A DNA stretch of 64,000 nucleotides from assembly GCF_001402875.1 (NCBI RefSeq), contig NZ_CP012946.1, forward strand, positions 2,582,001 through 2,646,000. Direction: 5' to 3'. The notes beneath the pieces are model-generated. The model had not been told where the DNA came from and did no database searches. It saw nothing but the letters and a program-made list of their open reading frames with translations. The translations under genes were made by a program, and so were the position numbers. Source of the DNA: Blastochloris viridis. GTDB taxonomy: Bacteria; Pseudomonadota; Alphaproteobacteria; Rhizobiales; Xanthobacteraceae. Position 1 is the stretch's first letter, and every line of letters begins with the position of its first letter. Below are positions 11,723 to 21,395 of this stretch, piece by piece.

Positions 11723-13279
11723 TCAGCCCTGCCCGACCTTGAGCGCGACGAAGCGGCTGGACTCGCCGTTCTTGACGCGCATCAGCACGCTGCGCTTCTT
11801 GGCGTCGGTCGCCGCCTGCACCGCCTCGCGAACATCGCCAATGCTGCCGACGCTGCGGCCGTTGACGTCGAGGATCTGGTCGCCCTGGCGCAGCCCGGCG
11901 GCGGCGGCGGGGCCGCCCGGCTCGATGTCGCGGACCGCGACACCGGAACCGTCGGGCGTGGGTGCCAGCGTCAGCCCGAGGTGGGGAACGCTTCGGTCAG
12001 ATGGCACCTGACCGAAGCGCTTCGGGGCCTGCTGGTCGTCCGGAAACTGGCCGGGCTTCAACTCGACAGTGCGTTCCTTGCGGTCGGAGACGACGGTGAG
12101 CTTGATCGCCTCGCCGGGCTTCTCGGCGGCGATGCGGCGGGCGAGCTCGCGGGCGTCGCGCACCGGCTTGCCGTTGACCTGGGTGATGACGTCGCCGGCC
12201 TTGATGCCGGCCTTGGCGGCGGGACCGTTGGGCTGCGGATCGGCCACCAGCGCACCCTCGGCCTTGCTCAGACCGAGGCCGTCGGCGATCTCGGCGGTAA
12301 CCGGCTGAATCTGCACGCCGATCCAGCCGCGGGTCACCGTGCCGTGCTCGCGCAGGCTGGTGACCACCGTCCGAACCGTCTCGGCCGGAATGGCGAAGGC
12401 GATGCCGACGCTGCCGCCGGACGGCGAGAAGATCGCGGTGTTGACGCCGATCACCTCGCCATCGAGGTTGAAGGTCGGGCCGCCGGAATTGCCGCGGTTC
12501 ACCGGCGCGTCGATCTGGACGAAGTCGTCATAGGGTCCCGAGCCGATGTCACGGCCGCGCGCCGAGATGATGCCGGCGGTCACGGTGCCGCCGAGGCCGA
12601 ACGGATTGCCGACCGCCACCACCCAATCGCCGATCCGCGGAGCCTTTTCGCCCAGCGTCACGAACGGATAGGAGCCGCCGTCGACCTTGAGCAGCGCGAG
12701 GTCGGTGCGCTGGTCGGTGCCGACCACCTTGGCGTTGAGGGTGCGGCCATCGTCCGTCACCACCTCGACGCTGGCGGCGCGATCCACCACGTGGTTGTTG
12801 GTGACGATGTAGCCATCGGCGGAGATGAAGAAGCCGGAGCCCTGCGACTGGCCGAAGCGGTGCGGCTGGCGCGGGCCGAAGCCGTGCGGACCGCCGCGGC
12901 CGAAGCGCTCACCAAACTCGCGGAAGAAGCGCTCCATGCCGCCGGGAGGCATCGGCGCGGCCTCATCGTCCTCGCCGCCGAACTGCATCGGCTCGGCGAC
13001 GGTCTCGGTCTTGACGCGGACGCTGACCACCGCTGGCCGCACCCGCTCGACCACGTCGGCGAAGCTGAACGAGGATGCGGTGAGGCGGTTCGGCGTGGCC
13101 TGGAGCTGGGCAGTCTGGGACTGGGTCGACTGGGCCTGGGCAACGTCGCGGACCAGCAACGGCGACAGGCTGAACGTGCCGACGCCCAGCAGCGCGAGCA
13201 CGGCGACGCCGGCGAGCAACCGGTTCCGGCGCGGCGAGCGCGACCCAGACGACGGCGGAGTCTGAACGATGGGGGACAT
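11723..13279 (-). CDS. Periplasmic serine protease DegP/HtrA/MucD type
   Basis: Do-family protease and chaperone acting on misfolded envelope proteins. The 518-residue protein has an N-terminal signal-anchor helix, a trypsin-like domain with catalytic His in NNHVVD, Asp in DLALLKVD and Ser in NRGNSGGPT, and two PDZ domains (roughly 295-390 and 420-515). Between the signal and the protease domain is a Phe/Gly/Arg-rich stretch like the Q-linker loop. The ATG at 13279 has GGAGAG seven bases upstream; earlier in-frame ATGs at 13303 and 13339 do not. It probably heads a transcript with the two-component genes. Confidence 0.93.
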   Translation of the reverse strand: MSPIVQTPPSSGSRSPRRNRLLAGVAVLALLGVGTFSLSPLLVRDVAQAQSTQSQTAQLQATPNRLTASSFSFADVVERVRPAVVSVRVKTETVAEPMQFGGEDDEAAPMPPGGMERFFREFGERFGRGGPHGFGPRQPHRFGQSQGSGFFISADGYIVTNNHVVDRAASVEVVTDDGRTLNAKVVGTDQRTDLALLKVDGGSYPFVTLGEKAPRIGDWVVAVGNPFGLGGTVTAGIISARGRDIGSGPYDDFVQIDAPVNRGNSGGPTFNLDGEVIGVNTAIFSPSGGSVGIAFAIPAETVRTVVTSLREHGTVTRGWIGVQIQPVTAEIADGLGLSKAEGALVADPQPNGPAAKAGIKAGDVITQVNGKPVRDARELARRIAAEKPGEAIKLTVVSDRKERTVELKPGQFPDDQQAPKRFGQVPSDRSVPHLGLTLAPTPDGSGVAVRDIEPGGPAAAAGLRQGDQILDVNGRSVGSIGDVREAVQAATDAKKRSVLMRVKNGESSRFVALKVGQG

Positions 13280-13738
13280 CTGAGATCTCTCCGAAACGGG
13301 CATTGCCGCCCTGTTGAGCCGGAGAGTGACGTTCTCCACCTTACCGCGGGCTGGAGCGTCGATGAAAGTTTGGTAATTCCGCGGCCGCGACCCTATCCTA
13401 ACGTCATTGCGGCCGGCCCTGGTGGCGGACCTGCGCCGTCAAAATTCAAGAGTTTCGGTACCGCTAACACTTTGATTCAGAATATTTTATCAGCTCGAAA
13501 GTCACGAACCCAACAGCCGGCTGGATCCGCCGGAGTGACTACAGCTGAACGCTGCACGCCGAGACTTGACCACTGCTCGGCGGCACCCCACTGTTCGATT
13601 GCATCCCAGGAGGCGCCTTCAACCTCTCTTTGCCGCACCGGGCCCATTGCGTGGGGCAACCAAGGGCTTCCGGGTGAACGGCGAGATCGCGATCCGCGGA
13701 TTTGTCTTTTTCACTGAATTTTGTTGTAGGGCTAAAGT
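13280..13738. other. Non-coding, AT-richer region between degP and an orphan gene
   Basis: About 460 bases with no convincing gene in either strand. The part from roughly 13440 to 13530 is clearly richer in A and T than its surroundings. It must hold the leftward degP promoter and the rightward promoter of the gene at 13739, but I could not assign either with confidence. Confidence 0.5.
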
Positions 13739-14341
13739 ATGGATGAAATTTTTCCTTGGGGCTGGGGCAATGAGGTTCTCTACCGCATGTGTCGCGAAAG
13801 ACCTCAACACACCGATAACGATGTAATTTCCGGCAAATTATGGTTGATAGGACGCGCCTACTCCGCCGCAATCGAGCGCGGCGCTGGAGATGCCATCATC
13901 GCAGGCAAAGATCTACATCAGACCATCGCACCGGAGATCAAGGCATCACCTCTCGACGCTTGGCTTAAAGAAATTTCTGACATTGAATTCGTTGACAAAG
14001 AAAATCTATCCCGCGTACTCGCTGTCCATCAGCGATTTACACTTCTCATGAAAAGACTTACGAAACGCGAGCGGCGGTCGTTCACCTCAAAATACTTACA
14101 TTTTCATAATCCAAACGCTTTTTTTATTTACGACTCCCGCGCCACGGCTGCGGTCAGAAAGTGTGTCGGTCGCCGACGCTTCCCTATCCCGAACTCGTGC
14201 ACAGAGGCAGATGACGTCTACGCGACGTTCGTCCTGCGGTGCATCGAATTTCGAGATACGGATGCCAAGAGCGGCCAGCCGCCGCTGACACCGCGTCAAT
14301 TGGATCAATTACTGTTGGGTTATGGACTGCCGCCCCGATAA
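13739..14341 (+). CDS. Orphan hypothetical protein, probably horizontally acquired
   Basis: A 200-residue soluble protein I do not recognise. It has a Trp-rich N-terminus (FPWGWGNEVLYRM) and a conserved-looking central block SKYLHFHNPNAFFIYDSRA, with His, Asn and Asp residues that could form an active site. There is no signal peptide or membrane helix. The codons are much richer in A/T than neighbouring genes (many ATA, AAA, TTT and TTA codons), and the flanking DNA is similar, which suggests a recent single-gene arrival between degP and the ccm cluster. No mobility gene or duplicated attachment site is visible. It could be a defence or DNA-repair-like protein, but nothing here proves that. 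Confidence 0.72.
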   Translation: MDEIFPWGWGNEVLYRMCRERPQHTDNDVISGKLWLIGRAYSAAIERGAGDAIIAGKDLHQTIAPEIKASPLDAWLKEISDIEFVDKENLSRVLAVHQRFTLLMKRLTKRERRSFTSKYLHFHNPNAFFIYDSRATAAVRKCVGRRRFPIPNSCTEADDVYATFVLRCIEFRDTDAKSGQPPLTPRQLDQLLLGYGLPPR

Positions 14342-14431
14342 ATTAAACATAGCGACCTGAAAAGTTGTCATCAGGAGAGTATTTTTCGGCGACGGCGCCA
14401 CGAAATCCGGCCTGATCGCCCCGAGTTCGCG

Positions 14432-14926
14432 TCACTCCGAGCGCAGCAGGTCGGCGACGCGCTTTTCCTCATCCGCGCTCAGCGCCGCGGTGGCGGTAGC
14501 AGCGGTGCGGCGGCGACGGGCTGCGACGACGATGCCGATGCCGCCGCCGACGAGGATGGCGAGCGGGCTCAGCCACAGCAGGACGGTCGACAATTCCCAC
14601 GGCGGCCGCAGCCGCACGAAGTCGCCGTAGCGCGCCACCAGGAAGTCGAACACCTGCTGGTCGTTGTCGCCGGCCTGGATGCGCTCGCGCACCAGCACGC
14701 GCAGGTCCTTGGCGAGGCCAGCGTCGGAATCGTCGATCGACTGATTCTGGCAGACCATGCAGCGCAGCTCCTTGGAGAGCTCGCGCGCCCGCGCCTCCTG
14801 CGCCGGATCGGACAGCACCTCGGAGGGCTGCACCGCGAGCGCGGGCAGCGGCGCCGCCAACGCCAGCGCCACGATCGCGCCGCGGAACCAGTGCTTGCGT
14901 AAGACGATGCTGAATGCCTGGATCAT
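14432..14926 (-). CDS. ccmH: Cytochrome c maturation protein CcmH/CycL
   Basis: Thiol-disulfide component of System I cytochrome c maturation that reduces apocytochrome c cysteines for heme ligation with CcmF and CcmI. The 164-residue protein has a signal peptide or N-terminal helix, the redox motif LRCMVCQNQS, and a C-terminal transmembrane helix (LWLSPLAILVGGGIGIVVA). The ATG at 14926 has GGAGG thirteen bases upstream, which is long; an in-frame TTG nine bases earlier (14935) is only four bases from the same site, so the true start is uncertain. It is last of ccmI-ccmE-ccmF-ccmH. Confidence 0.92.
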   Translation of the reverse strand: MIQAFSIVLRKHWFRGAIVALALAAPLPALAVQPSEVLSDPAQEARARELSKELRCMVCQNQSIDDSDAGLAKDLRVLVRERIQAGDNDQQVFDFLVARYGDFVRLRPPWELSTVLLWLSPLAILVGGGIGIVVAARRRRTAATATAALSADEEKRVADLLRSE

Positions 14927-14980
14927 GACGTTCAATCGACCTCCAGATGACGGCTCCGTCATCGGCAGAACCGGGCTGTT

Positions 14981-15150
14981 GTCCCTTCCCCGTTGCGGGA
15001 GAGGGCGGCGACGTTTGGGCGAAGCGACATCCGGGCCGGGCGGGTCACGGGTTTGCCCCTCGCCCGCCCTCGCGGAGCCTGTCCCTTGGGCCGGCCGAAG
15101 AAGGCCGGACCCGAGGGCTTCGGACGCCCTCTCCCGCACCGGGAGAGGGA
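14981..15150. repeat. Interspersed element with palindromic ends between ccmF and ccmH
   Basis: A roughly 170-bp element whose two ends are hairpins built on CCGTTGCGGGAGAGGG and CCCTCTCCCGCACCGGGAGAGGG, with an inner GC-rich core that contains another palindrome (GGCCGGCCGAAGAAGGCCGG region). It resembles the small intergenic palindromic elements common in Rhizobiales. It separates two genes expected to be co-transcribed, so it is probably carried in the mRNA. Confidence 0.7.
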
Positions 15151-15159
15151 TAGCGGCAC

Positions 15160-17145
15160 TCACTCGGCCGGCTGCAGCGTGGCGCTGCGCATCTTGGCGG
15201 TGCGCGGCGCGCCGATCCGGTAGCGCCGGTCCGACAGCGACAGCCCGCCACCGGCCACCATCACCAGACAGCCGAGCCAGATCCACAGCACCAGCGGCTT
15301 GTCGTAGATCCGCACGTCGATCGAGTTCTCGGTGAAGGTCTCGCCCGGCGCGATGTAGAGTTGCGAGAAGCCGTGGGTGAGCAGCGCCGCCTCGGTGGTC
15401 GGCATCCGCCGCGCCAGGAAGATGCGCCGCGACGGCTCGACGGTGCCGATGGTCTTGCCGTTGCGCGACACGGTGAAGCGCGCGACGCCCTCCTGATAAT
15501 TGGGGCCGTTGCGCGGGAACAGCGACTCCAGCGTCAGGGTATAGTCGGAGATGCTGACGCTCTCGCCGATCTTGACGCGCTGCACCACCTCGCTCTTCCA
15601 GGCGCTGTCGCCGACGATGCCGAGGATGACGAGGCCCATGCCGATATGGGCAAAAGCGGTGCCCCAGGCCGAGCGCGGCAGGCCGCGGGCGCGGGCGAAG
15701 CTCACCTTGAGCGGCACCCGCCACAGCGCGGCGCGCTCGGCAAGGTCGGCCAGCGCGCCGACGATGATGAACACCGCAAGCCCGACCGCGAGCGGCGCCA
15801 GCACCGAGCCGCCCGTCACCAGCGCCAGCAGGATGCCGGTGGTGAACACCGCCGCCGCGATCGCCACCAGCAGGCGCTGGACGACACCGAGCAGATCGCC
15901 GCGCTTCCAGGCCAGCAGCGGCCCGAACGGCATCGCGATCAGCAGCGGGATCATCAGCGGCACGAAGGTGGAGTTGAAGAACGGTGCGCCGACCGAAATC
16001 TTCTCGCCGGTGATCGATTCCAGCGCCAGCGGATAAAGCGTGCCGACCAGCACCGCCGCGCACGCCGCCGACAGGAACAGGTTGTTGAGCACCAACGCGC
16101 CCTCGCGCGACACCGGCGCAAACAGCCCGCCCTGCTTCAGGGTCGGCGCCCGCCAGGCATAGAGCGACAGCGAGCCGCCGATGAACAGCACCAGGATGGC
16201 GAGGATGAACACGCCGCGCGCCGGATCGGTGGCGAACGAGTGCACCGAGGTGAGCACGCCCGAGCGAACCAGGAAGGTGCCGAGCAGCGACAGCGAGAAG
16301 GCGAGGATGGCGAGCAGCACCGTCCAAACCTTCAGCGCCTCGCGCTTCTCCATCACCACCGCGGAGTGGATCAGCGCGGTGCCGATCAGCCACGGCATGA
16401 ACGAGGCGTTCTCGACCGGGTCCCAGAACCACCAGCCGCCCCAGCCCAGCTCGTAATAGGCCCAGTACGAGCCCATCGCGATGCCGAGGGTGAGGAAGAT
16501 CCAGGCGGTCAGCGCCCACGGCCGCACCCAGCGCGCCCAGGCGGCGTCGAGCCGGCCGTCGATCAGCGCCGCCACCGCGAAGGCAAAGCAGATCGAGAAG
16601 CCGACATAGCCGAAATAGAGCAGCGGCGGATGGATGGCGAGGCCGACGTCCTGCAGGATCGGGTTGAGGTCGCGGCCCTCGATCGGCGCCGGGTCCAGGC
16701 GCAGGAACGGGTTGGAGGTGAGCAGGATGAACAGCAGGAACGCCAGCGCCACCCACGCCTGCACCGCCAGCACGTTGGCCTTCAGCGACTGCGGCAGGTT
16801 CTTGCCGAACACCGCCACCAGCCCGCCGAACAGGGCGAGGATGAGAACCCAGAGCATCATCGAGCCCTCGTGGTTCCCCCACACGCCGCTGATCTTGTAG
16901 ATCAGCGGCTTGGCCGAGTGCGAGTTCTCGTAGACGTTGGCGACCGAGAAGTCGCTGGTCACGTAAGCCCAGGTCAGCGCCGCAAACGACAGCGAGACGA
17001 ACAGCGCTTGCGCCAGCGCCACCGGCGCGGCGGTGCCCATCAGGGCGTCGTCGCCGGTACGCGAGCCCCACACCGGCAGCACCGACTGCACCAGCGCTAA
17101 GGCCAGCGCCAAGATAAGAGCGTAATGGCCGAGTTCGGCGATCAT
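15160..17145 (-). CDS. ccmF: Cytochrome c heme lyase subunit CcmF/CycK
   Basis: Polytopic inner-membrane protein (661 residues, about 15 helices) that takes heme from CcmE and attaches it to apocytochrome c. The heme-handling WWD domain is present (WGGWWFWDPVENASFMPW), as are the conserved histidines around it (NHEGSMMLW near the N-terminus). Length matches the family (about 650). The ATG at 17145 begins MIAELGHYALILALAL, as in relatives. It lies between ccmE (upstream) and ccmH (downstream), each separated from it by a repeat element. Confidence 0.96.
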   Translation of the reverse strand: MIAELGHYALILALALALVQSVLPVWGSRTGDDALMGTAAPVALAQALFVSLSFAALTWAYVTSDFSVANVYENSHSAKPLIYKISGVWGNHEGSMMLWVLILALFGGLVAVFGKNLPQSLKANVLAVQAWVALAFLLFILLTSNPFLRLDPAPIEGRDLNPILQDVGLAIHPPLLYFGYVGFSICFAFAVAALIDGRLDAAWARWVRPWALTAWIFLTLGIAMGSYWAYYELGWGGWWFWDPVENASFMPWLIGTALIHSAVVMEKREALKVWTVLLAILAFSLSLLGTFLVRSGVLTSVHSFATDPARGVFILAILVLFIGGSLSLYAWRAPTLKQGGLFAPVSREGALVLNNLFLSAACAAVLVGTLYPLALESITGEKISVGAPFFNSTFVPLMIPLLIAMPFGPLLAWKRGDLLGVVQRLLVAIAAAVFTTGILLALVTGGSVLAPLAVGLAVFIIVGALADLAERAALWRVPLKVSFARARGLPRSAWGTAFAHIGMGLVILGIVGDSAWKSEVVQRVKIGESVSISDYTLTLESLFPRNGPNYQEGVARFTVSRNGKTIGTVEPSRRIFLARRMPTTEAALLTHGFSQLYIAPGETFTENSIDVRIYDKPLVLWIWLGCLVMVAGGGLSLSDRRYRIGAPRTAKMRSATLQPAE

Positions 17146-17208
17146 GAGCGTGTCCCTACCGCGCGATGTGTTTCACTGAAATCGCCGGCGCGCATTAAGC
17201 CTTCGTTT

Positions 17209-17313
17209 GAGCACGGTGCTCTCGCAAAATCGGGGCCCGCCTTTGCGCATCATGAAGCTGCCCCCGCATGATGCTCCCGCAAAACCGGTGTCCACGTTTG
17301 CGCATCATGCTCT
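17209..17313. repeat. Interspersed repeat between ccmE and ccmF
   Basis: Two related half-units: each contains CTCGCAAAA/CTCCCGCAAAA followed by TTTGCGCATCATG, and GCATGATGC motifs appear in both orientations. This is a recurrent intergenic sequence type in Rhizobiales genomes. It lies between the ccmF start and ccmE stop and overlaps the ccmE stop codon. Confidence 0.65.
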
Positions 17314-17791
17314 ACCGCGGCGTCGAGGGCGTGCTGGCTGCCGCCCCCGGTGCCGGCCCCTCGCCCTGCCAGTGGCCCTGCTTCTTCAGCGCGTCGGTGA
17401 CTTCGCGCGGCATGTAGTTCTCGTCGTGCTTGGCGAGCACGGTGTCAGCGAGGAACACGCCGTCGGGGCCGAGGCTGCCCTCGGTGACGACCCCCTGCCC
17501 CTCGCGGAACAGGTCGGGCAGGATGCCGGTATAGGCGACGGGAATGGCCTTGTTGCCATCGGTCACCTTGAACCGCACCTTGAGCTGTTCGCCGCGCTCG
17601 ATGGTGCCGTTCGCCACCAGGCCGCCGAGGCGGATGCGCTCGCCGGGCGCCACGCCCTTCTCGACCACGTCGGTCGGCGAGTTGAAGAACACGATGGAAT
17701 CGTTGAGCGCGACCAGCACCAGGCCGGTGGCGACTGCCAGCACGGCGAGTCCCGAGCCGATCAGAGCGAGGCGACGTTGCTTGCGGGTCAT
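17312..17791 (-). CDS. ccmE: Heme chaperone CcmE/CycJ
   Basis: Periplasmic membrane-anchored heme carrier that binds heme covalently and passes it to CcmF. The 159 residues comprise an N-terminal anchor helix (about 10-30), a beta-barrel domain and the heme-binding motif [10 protein letters not shown] with His122 and the following Tyr. The start at 17791 ([12 protein letters not shown]) is typical; the open frame extends to 17905 but the added segment has no family resemblance. It is downstream of ccmI by 131 bases. Confidence 0.95.
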   Translation of the reverse strand: MTRKQRRLALIGSGLAVLAVATGLVLVALNDSIVFFNSPTDVVEKGVAPGERIRLGGLVANGTIERGEQLKVRFKVTDGNKAIPVAYTGILPDLFREGQGVVTEGSLGPDGVFLADTVLAKHDENYMPREVTDALKKQGHWQGEGPAPGAAASTPSTPR

Positions 17792-17922
17792 GTCCGCTAC
17801 CCTTCCGATGATCCCGGTCTCATACCGGATCCGGGCGACCGCGGGATCAGGATCTCTTTTGATCCGGATATCCGGCCGAACCAGACCCTCGTCGAAAAAC
17901 GGCAAGCCGGCCGGCCAGGGCC

Positions 17923-19110
17923 TCAGCCGCCCAGGCCGAGCCCCTTGGCGAAGGTCTCGACATTTCTCAGCTTGTCCGGTTCAGCCTGCAGCGCCGTCCG
18001 GGCGTCAGCCAGCGCGGCGCGGGCCTTGTCGGCCTCGCCGAGCGTCATGTGGCCGCGCATCAGCCGCATCCAGCCTTCAACGTCGCCGCGGTCGTTTTGC
18101 AGCTTCTGCGCCAGCATCTCGACCATGGCGCGAACCATGGCGGTCTGCGCCTCCGCCGAAGGCTCGGCGGCCGGCTGCATGTTCTCGACCCGCGGCCCCG
18201 GCAGCACATTTGCGGCCTCGGGCTTGCCCGCGTCGAGGTTACTCGCCTCGGAGGACTTGCCCGCCTCGGACTTGCCCGCCTCGGACTTGGCGGCCTCGGC
18301 CGCGATTTCTGCGAGCGATTGTTCCAGCACCTCGCGCCAGGGCGAATCCGGCGCGGTGTCGGCAAGCTGCATCCGCCACCGCGCGGCGGCCGATTCACGC
18401 TTGCCCTCCTGGTGGTCGGCAACGCCAAGGAAGTAGCGCGCCTTGGGCTGCCTGGCGTCCATCGCTGCGACCCGCTCGAAGATCGCGCGCGCTTCCGGGG
18501 TGACGACGTCGCCGGCCGCAGCGAACATCGACTCGCCGAGACCGGCCAGCCGGTCGGCGCTCTCGCCCAGCAGTCGCATCGCGTTCTGGTTGGCCCGCAC
18601 CGCATCGGCGTAGCGGCCCGAGCGCATGTAAACCGGCGCCAGCACTTCCCAGCCGCGGCCGTCGTCCGGGTTCTCCGCCAGGCGCGCCTCGACCTGCTCG
18701 ATCAGCACGGCGAAGTCCTGGTGATTGGAGGGCGCGTCGCGGCGCGCCGCGATCGGCTGGTCGGGCAGATCCGGCACGCCGATCACAAGATAGGTACCGA
18801 CCGCCAGCATCGGCACCACCACCAGGCCGGCGGCGGCGACCGCCCAGCCCCGCGCGCGCGCGGCACCCGGCGCAGAGGCGGCAAGGCGATCAGCAGCGGC
18901 CAGCAGCCGGCGCTTGACCTCGACGCGGGCGGCGCCGGCCTCGGCGGCGGTGATCTGGCCGCCGGCCAAATCGCGTTCAACCTCAGCGAGTTGATCCCGG
19001 TAGATGGCCAGATCGGGCGCGGCTGCGGCCGTCCGTCGACGAACCAGCGGCAGCAAGACCGCCAGCGCTGCCAGAGCAGTCATCGACGCCAACGTGACCC
19101 AGAACACCAT
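17923..19110 (-). CDS. ccmI: Cytochrome c maturation protein CcmI/CycH
   Basis: Membrane-anchored TPR protein that delivers apocytochrome c to the CcmF/CcmH ligation module. The 395 residues begin with a transmembrane helix, followed by a coiled segment typical of CcmI-1 ([18 protein letters not shown]), a second helix (about 92-112) and a periplasmic TPR region. Near residues 270-295 there is a tandem repeat of Lys-Ser-Glu-Ala-Gly units, encoded by repeated bases at about 18220-18300, likely length-variable. First gene of the leftward ccm cluster. Confidence 0.93.
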   Translation of the reverse strand: MVFWVTLASMTALAALAVLLPLVRRRTAAAAPDLAIYRDQLAEVERDLAGGQITAAEAGAARVEVKRRLLAAADRLAASAPGAARARGWAVAAAGLVVVPMLAVGTYLVIGVPDLPDQPIAARRDAPSNHQDFAVLIEQVEARLAENPDDGRGWEVLAPVYMRSGRYADAVRANQNAMRLLGESADRLAGLGESMFAAAGDVVTPEARAIFERVAAMDARQPKARYFLGVADHQEGKRESAAARWRMQLADTAPDSPWREVLEQSLAEIAAEAAKSEAGKSEAGKSSEASNLDAGKPEAANVLPGPRVENMQPAAEPSAEAQTAMVRAMVEMLAQKLQNDRGDVEGWMRLMRGHMTLGEADKARAALADARTALQAEPDKLRNVETFAKGLGLGG

Positions 19111-19244
19111 TCTTCCCTCCGCAACTCGACCTGTCGGTTGCGACGCGGCACGCCGGAATTTTTCCGGGACCCTACGCAGCCGGAGCCGGCCGGTCCTTGC
19201 GGAGCATCAAAGGGAGGAATGCGTCGACGTCAAGATCGGGCGGC

Positions 19245-20660
19245 CTATCGGCGCTCGCCGGCCGGCTCGGCCTGCCTTCCCTGCGCAGCGAGATCGACCG
19301 CCCTGGTCAGCGTTTGTGCGTAGCCGGGACCGAACACCCGGCCGGAGAGCTGAATTGCCGCGTCGAGCTGCGAGCGCCGGAACGGCTTCTCGACGTCGCT
19401 GGCGACGCGAAGGCCATCGATCAGCGTGGCGGTGCCGGTGTCCAGCAGCGCGTTCAGTTCGGAGGTGGCGCGCTGGGTCGCCTCGTTGAGGGCGATCTCG
19501 CCGGCATAGGTGCGGCACAGCAGGAGAAGGTCGATCGCCTCCTCCGCGGTCGCGACGTCGGCGGCGGAAACCGCCGGTTCCGACGCCGCCTCCTTGCGGG
19601 TACGCATCTTGAGCAGGCGGCGGATGTCGGTGCTGCAGGCGGCGATTTCCGTCGACAGCAGCGCGGCGATGTCCTTGCGGATCGCCGCCAGCCGGCGGCT
19701 CCAGGCGGAATCGCCGCGCAGGTCGAGCTCGGTGCGGAACCCGCGGGCGTCGTCGTGGATATCCTTGACCACCGGCGCCAGCGCGGAAAAGTCGCGCCGC
19801 TTCATCAGCGCCTTCAGCAGCGCCACCTTGCGGTCGAGATCGGCGAAGGCTAGCTCGACCGCGGCCGCGAACGGCGTTTCGGCGATCTTGGCGGCAACGT
19901 CGGTCTCGGCCGCCTTGATGGCGACGCGGACGATCTGCCAGGGCTGGGCCAGCCGCCTCATCAGCAGCGCCAGCGCGTAGGGCAGCACGTCGGGGTGGCG
20001 CGCCATCGAGCCGTTGAACACCGCCCGCGCCGCGTCCAGGTTCTGATCGGACAGGTTCTTGATGGAGGTCGGCAGGCGGCCACCGATGGCCCCCAGCGCG
20101 TCGCGGGCGCACAGGATCGCCAGCACGTCGCGCAACTCCTCGACCTCGCGCTGGGAGCCGAGCTGCGCGGACAGCTTGCGGGCCGCCACCTCGTCGCGCG
20201 CCGCCGCGGTCAGCGCGGCGCGGATGCGGATGATGGTGTGGTCCTGGAAGCTCTTGGCGATGCGCAGTGCCGAGGCCTCATCGCCCGGCTGCAGCGTGGT
20301 CGCGACCGCAACGGTGAACGCCTTGATGTCGGCCGGCAGCACATCGCGGCTCAGCCAGGTCCAGATCGGCTCCAGGCAGGCGCGCGGAATGACGCCGCGA
20401 ATCTTGGTCGGCGAAACCTCGTCGGCCAGGAACGGCTCGACCGGCAGAAAGAACAGCTGCTGGGGGCTGGTGATGCGGGGCTGCGGCGCCTCGGCCGGCG
20501 AGGCCGCGGTGCCGCGCAGCTCCTGGAGAACGATGGTCGCGGTGTCGTCGCCGGCAGCGGCTTCGCGCTCGAGCTTTTCGACGACCAACGCACGGGCTTC
20601 GGGCGTGAGGTTCTCCAGATAGCTCCGCAGCTTGTCGATCGCATTGCGCGGCTGCGCCAT
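19245..20660 (-). CDS. Conserved hypothetical protein next to ccm cluster
   Basis: A 471-residue mostly helical soluble protein of unknown function. There is no signal peptide or membrane helix; Ala/Leu/Arg-rich helices run through its length. I know of no catalytic motif. The start at 20660 (MAQPRNAID) is preferred over an ATG six codons upstream, which lacks a ribosome binding site; neither is strong. It precedes ccmI in the same direction but with a 134-base gap, so co-transcription is not certain. Confidence 0.8.
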   Translation of the reverse strand: MAQPRNAIDKLRSYLENLTPEARALVVEKLEREAAAGDDTATIVLQELRGTAASPAEAPQPRITSPQQLFFLPVEPFLADEVSPTKIRGVIPRACLEPIWTWLSRDVLPADIKAFTVAVATTLQPGDEASALRIAKSFQDHTIIRIRAALTAAARDEVAARKLSAQLGSQREVEELRDVLAILCARDALGAIGGRLPTSIKNLSDQNLDAARAVFNGSMARHPDVLPYALALLMRRLAQPWQIVRVAIKAAETDVAAKIAETPFAAAVELAFADLDRKVALLKALMKRRDFSALAPVVKDIHDDARGFRTELDLRGDSAWSRRLAAIRKDIAALLSTEIAACSTDIRRLLKMRTRKEAASEPAVSAADVATAEEAIDLLLLCRTYAGEIALNEATQRATSELNALLDTGTATLIDGLRVASDVEKPFRRSQLDAAIQLSGRVFGPGYAQTLTRAVDLAAQGRQAEPAGERR

Positions 20661-20781
20661 GCCGGCCCCCCCATCCATTCGAAAGATCGAGGCAAGCTAT
20701 GGCGGCGTCGTTTAAAATTCGGTATTCGCCCGGCCACCGCCCCGGAAATTAACGGATTTTCGAACGGTGGCCGGCGGCGAA

Positions 20782-21255
20782 TCAGCCGACCGGCCGCCAG
20801 GCCCCGTCGGGCTCGCGGCAGGCGGTGCCGCGCGCGGTCTGCGGCCGGCCGTCGATATAGATGGTATGGGTGTACTCGCGGCAGTCGCGGCCGGAGCGCT
20901 GATAGGACGGGCCGGGCACCACGGTGCCGTAGTGGCCGTTGTCGGGGTTGCGCCAGGACACCGGGGCGCCGGAGCGGCCCCGTTCGAGCGCCTCGACCTC
21001 CGCAGCATAAGCCCGCTGGCGGTCCTGCTCGTCGAGCTGGGCGCCAATGACGCCGCCGATCAGGCCACCGATCAGGGCACCCGCCACCACCGAGCCGACG
21101 TCGCCGTGTCCGATGGCGCTGCCGGCGAGGCCGCCGATGATCGCGCCGGTGCCGGCCCCGACCACGGTCTTGGTACCGGGCCCATCATCGGTGGTGGTGC
21201 AGCCGCCGAGCGCGAGGACGGTCGCGACCGCGACGAAAGACTTGCGGACATGCAT
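20782..21255 (-). CDS. Glycine-zipper outer-membrane lipoprotein, 17-kDa antigen type
   Basis: A 157-residue lipoprotein with a signal ending in the lipobox LALGGC, then a glycine-zipper region (repeated GxxxG in GTGAIIGGLAGSAIGHG and following), then a C-terminal domain with two cysteines of the RT0821/Lpp0805 surface-protein kind. It should sit in the outer membrane and affect envelope stability. The start at 21255 has GGAG eight bases upstream. It lies downstream of the FeuQ-like kinase in the same direction. Confidence 0.87.
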   Translation of the reverse strand: MHVRKSFVAVATVLALGGCTTTDDGPGTKTVVGAGTGAIIGGLAGSAIGHGDVGSVVAGALIGGLIGGVIGAQLDEQDRQRAYAAEVEALERGRSGAPVSWRNPDNGHYGTVVPGPSYQRSGRDCREYTHTIYIDGRPQTARGTACREPDGAWRPVG

Positions 21256-21334
21256 CGGCAACACTCCGGAATTGGCGACGGGCTTGGCCCTGGGCGTGAC
21301 GGCGAACCGGCCGGCGAGTCGCGGCCTGTGCTTC

Positions 21335-21395
21335 GGGTAGGGCGGGATTCCGGCGAAAGCTGGGCTTGGAGGCGGGCACGCCAGGCGCCCTACCC
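21335..21395 (-). terminator. Inverted repeat overlapping the end of the sensor kinase gene
   Basis: GGGTAGGGCG (21335-21344) and CGCCCTACCC (21386-21395) form a perfect 10-bp stem around a loop containing TTCCGGCGAAAGC. The right arm includes the kinase stop codon. There is no T-tract, so it may be an interspersed repeat rather than an intrinsic terminator. Confidence 0.5.
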
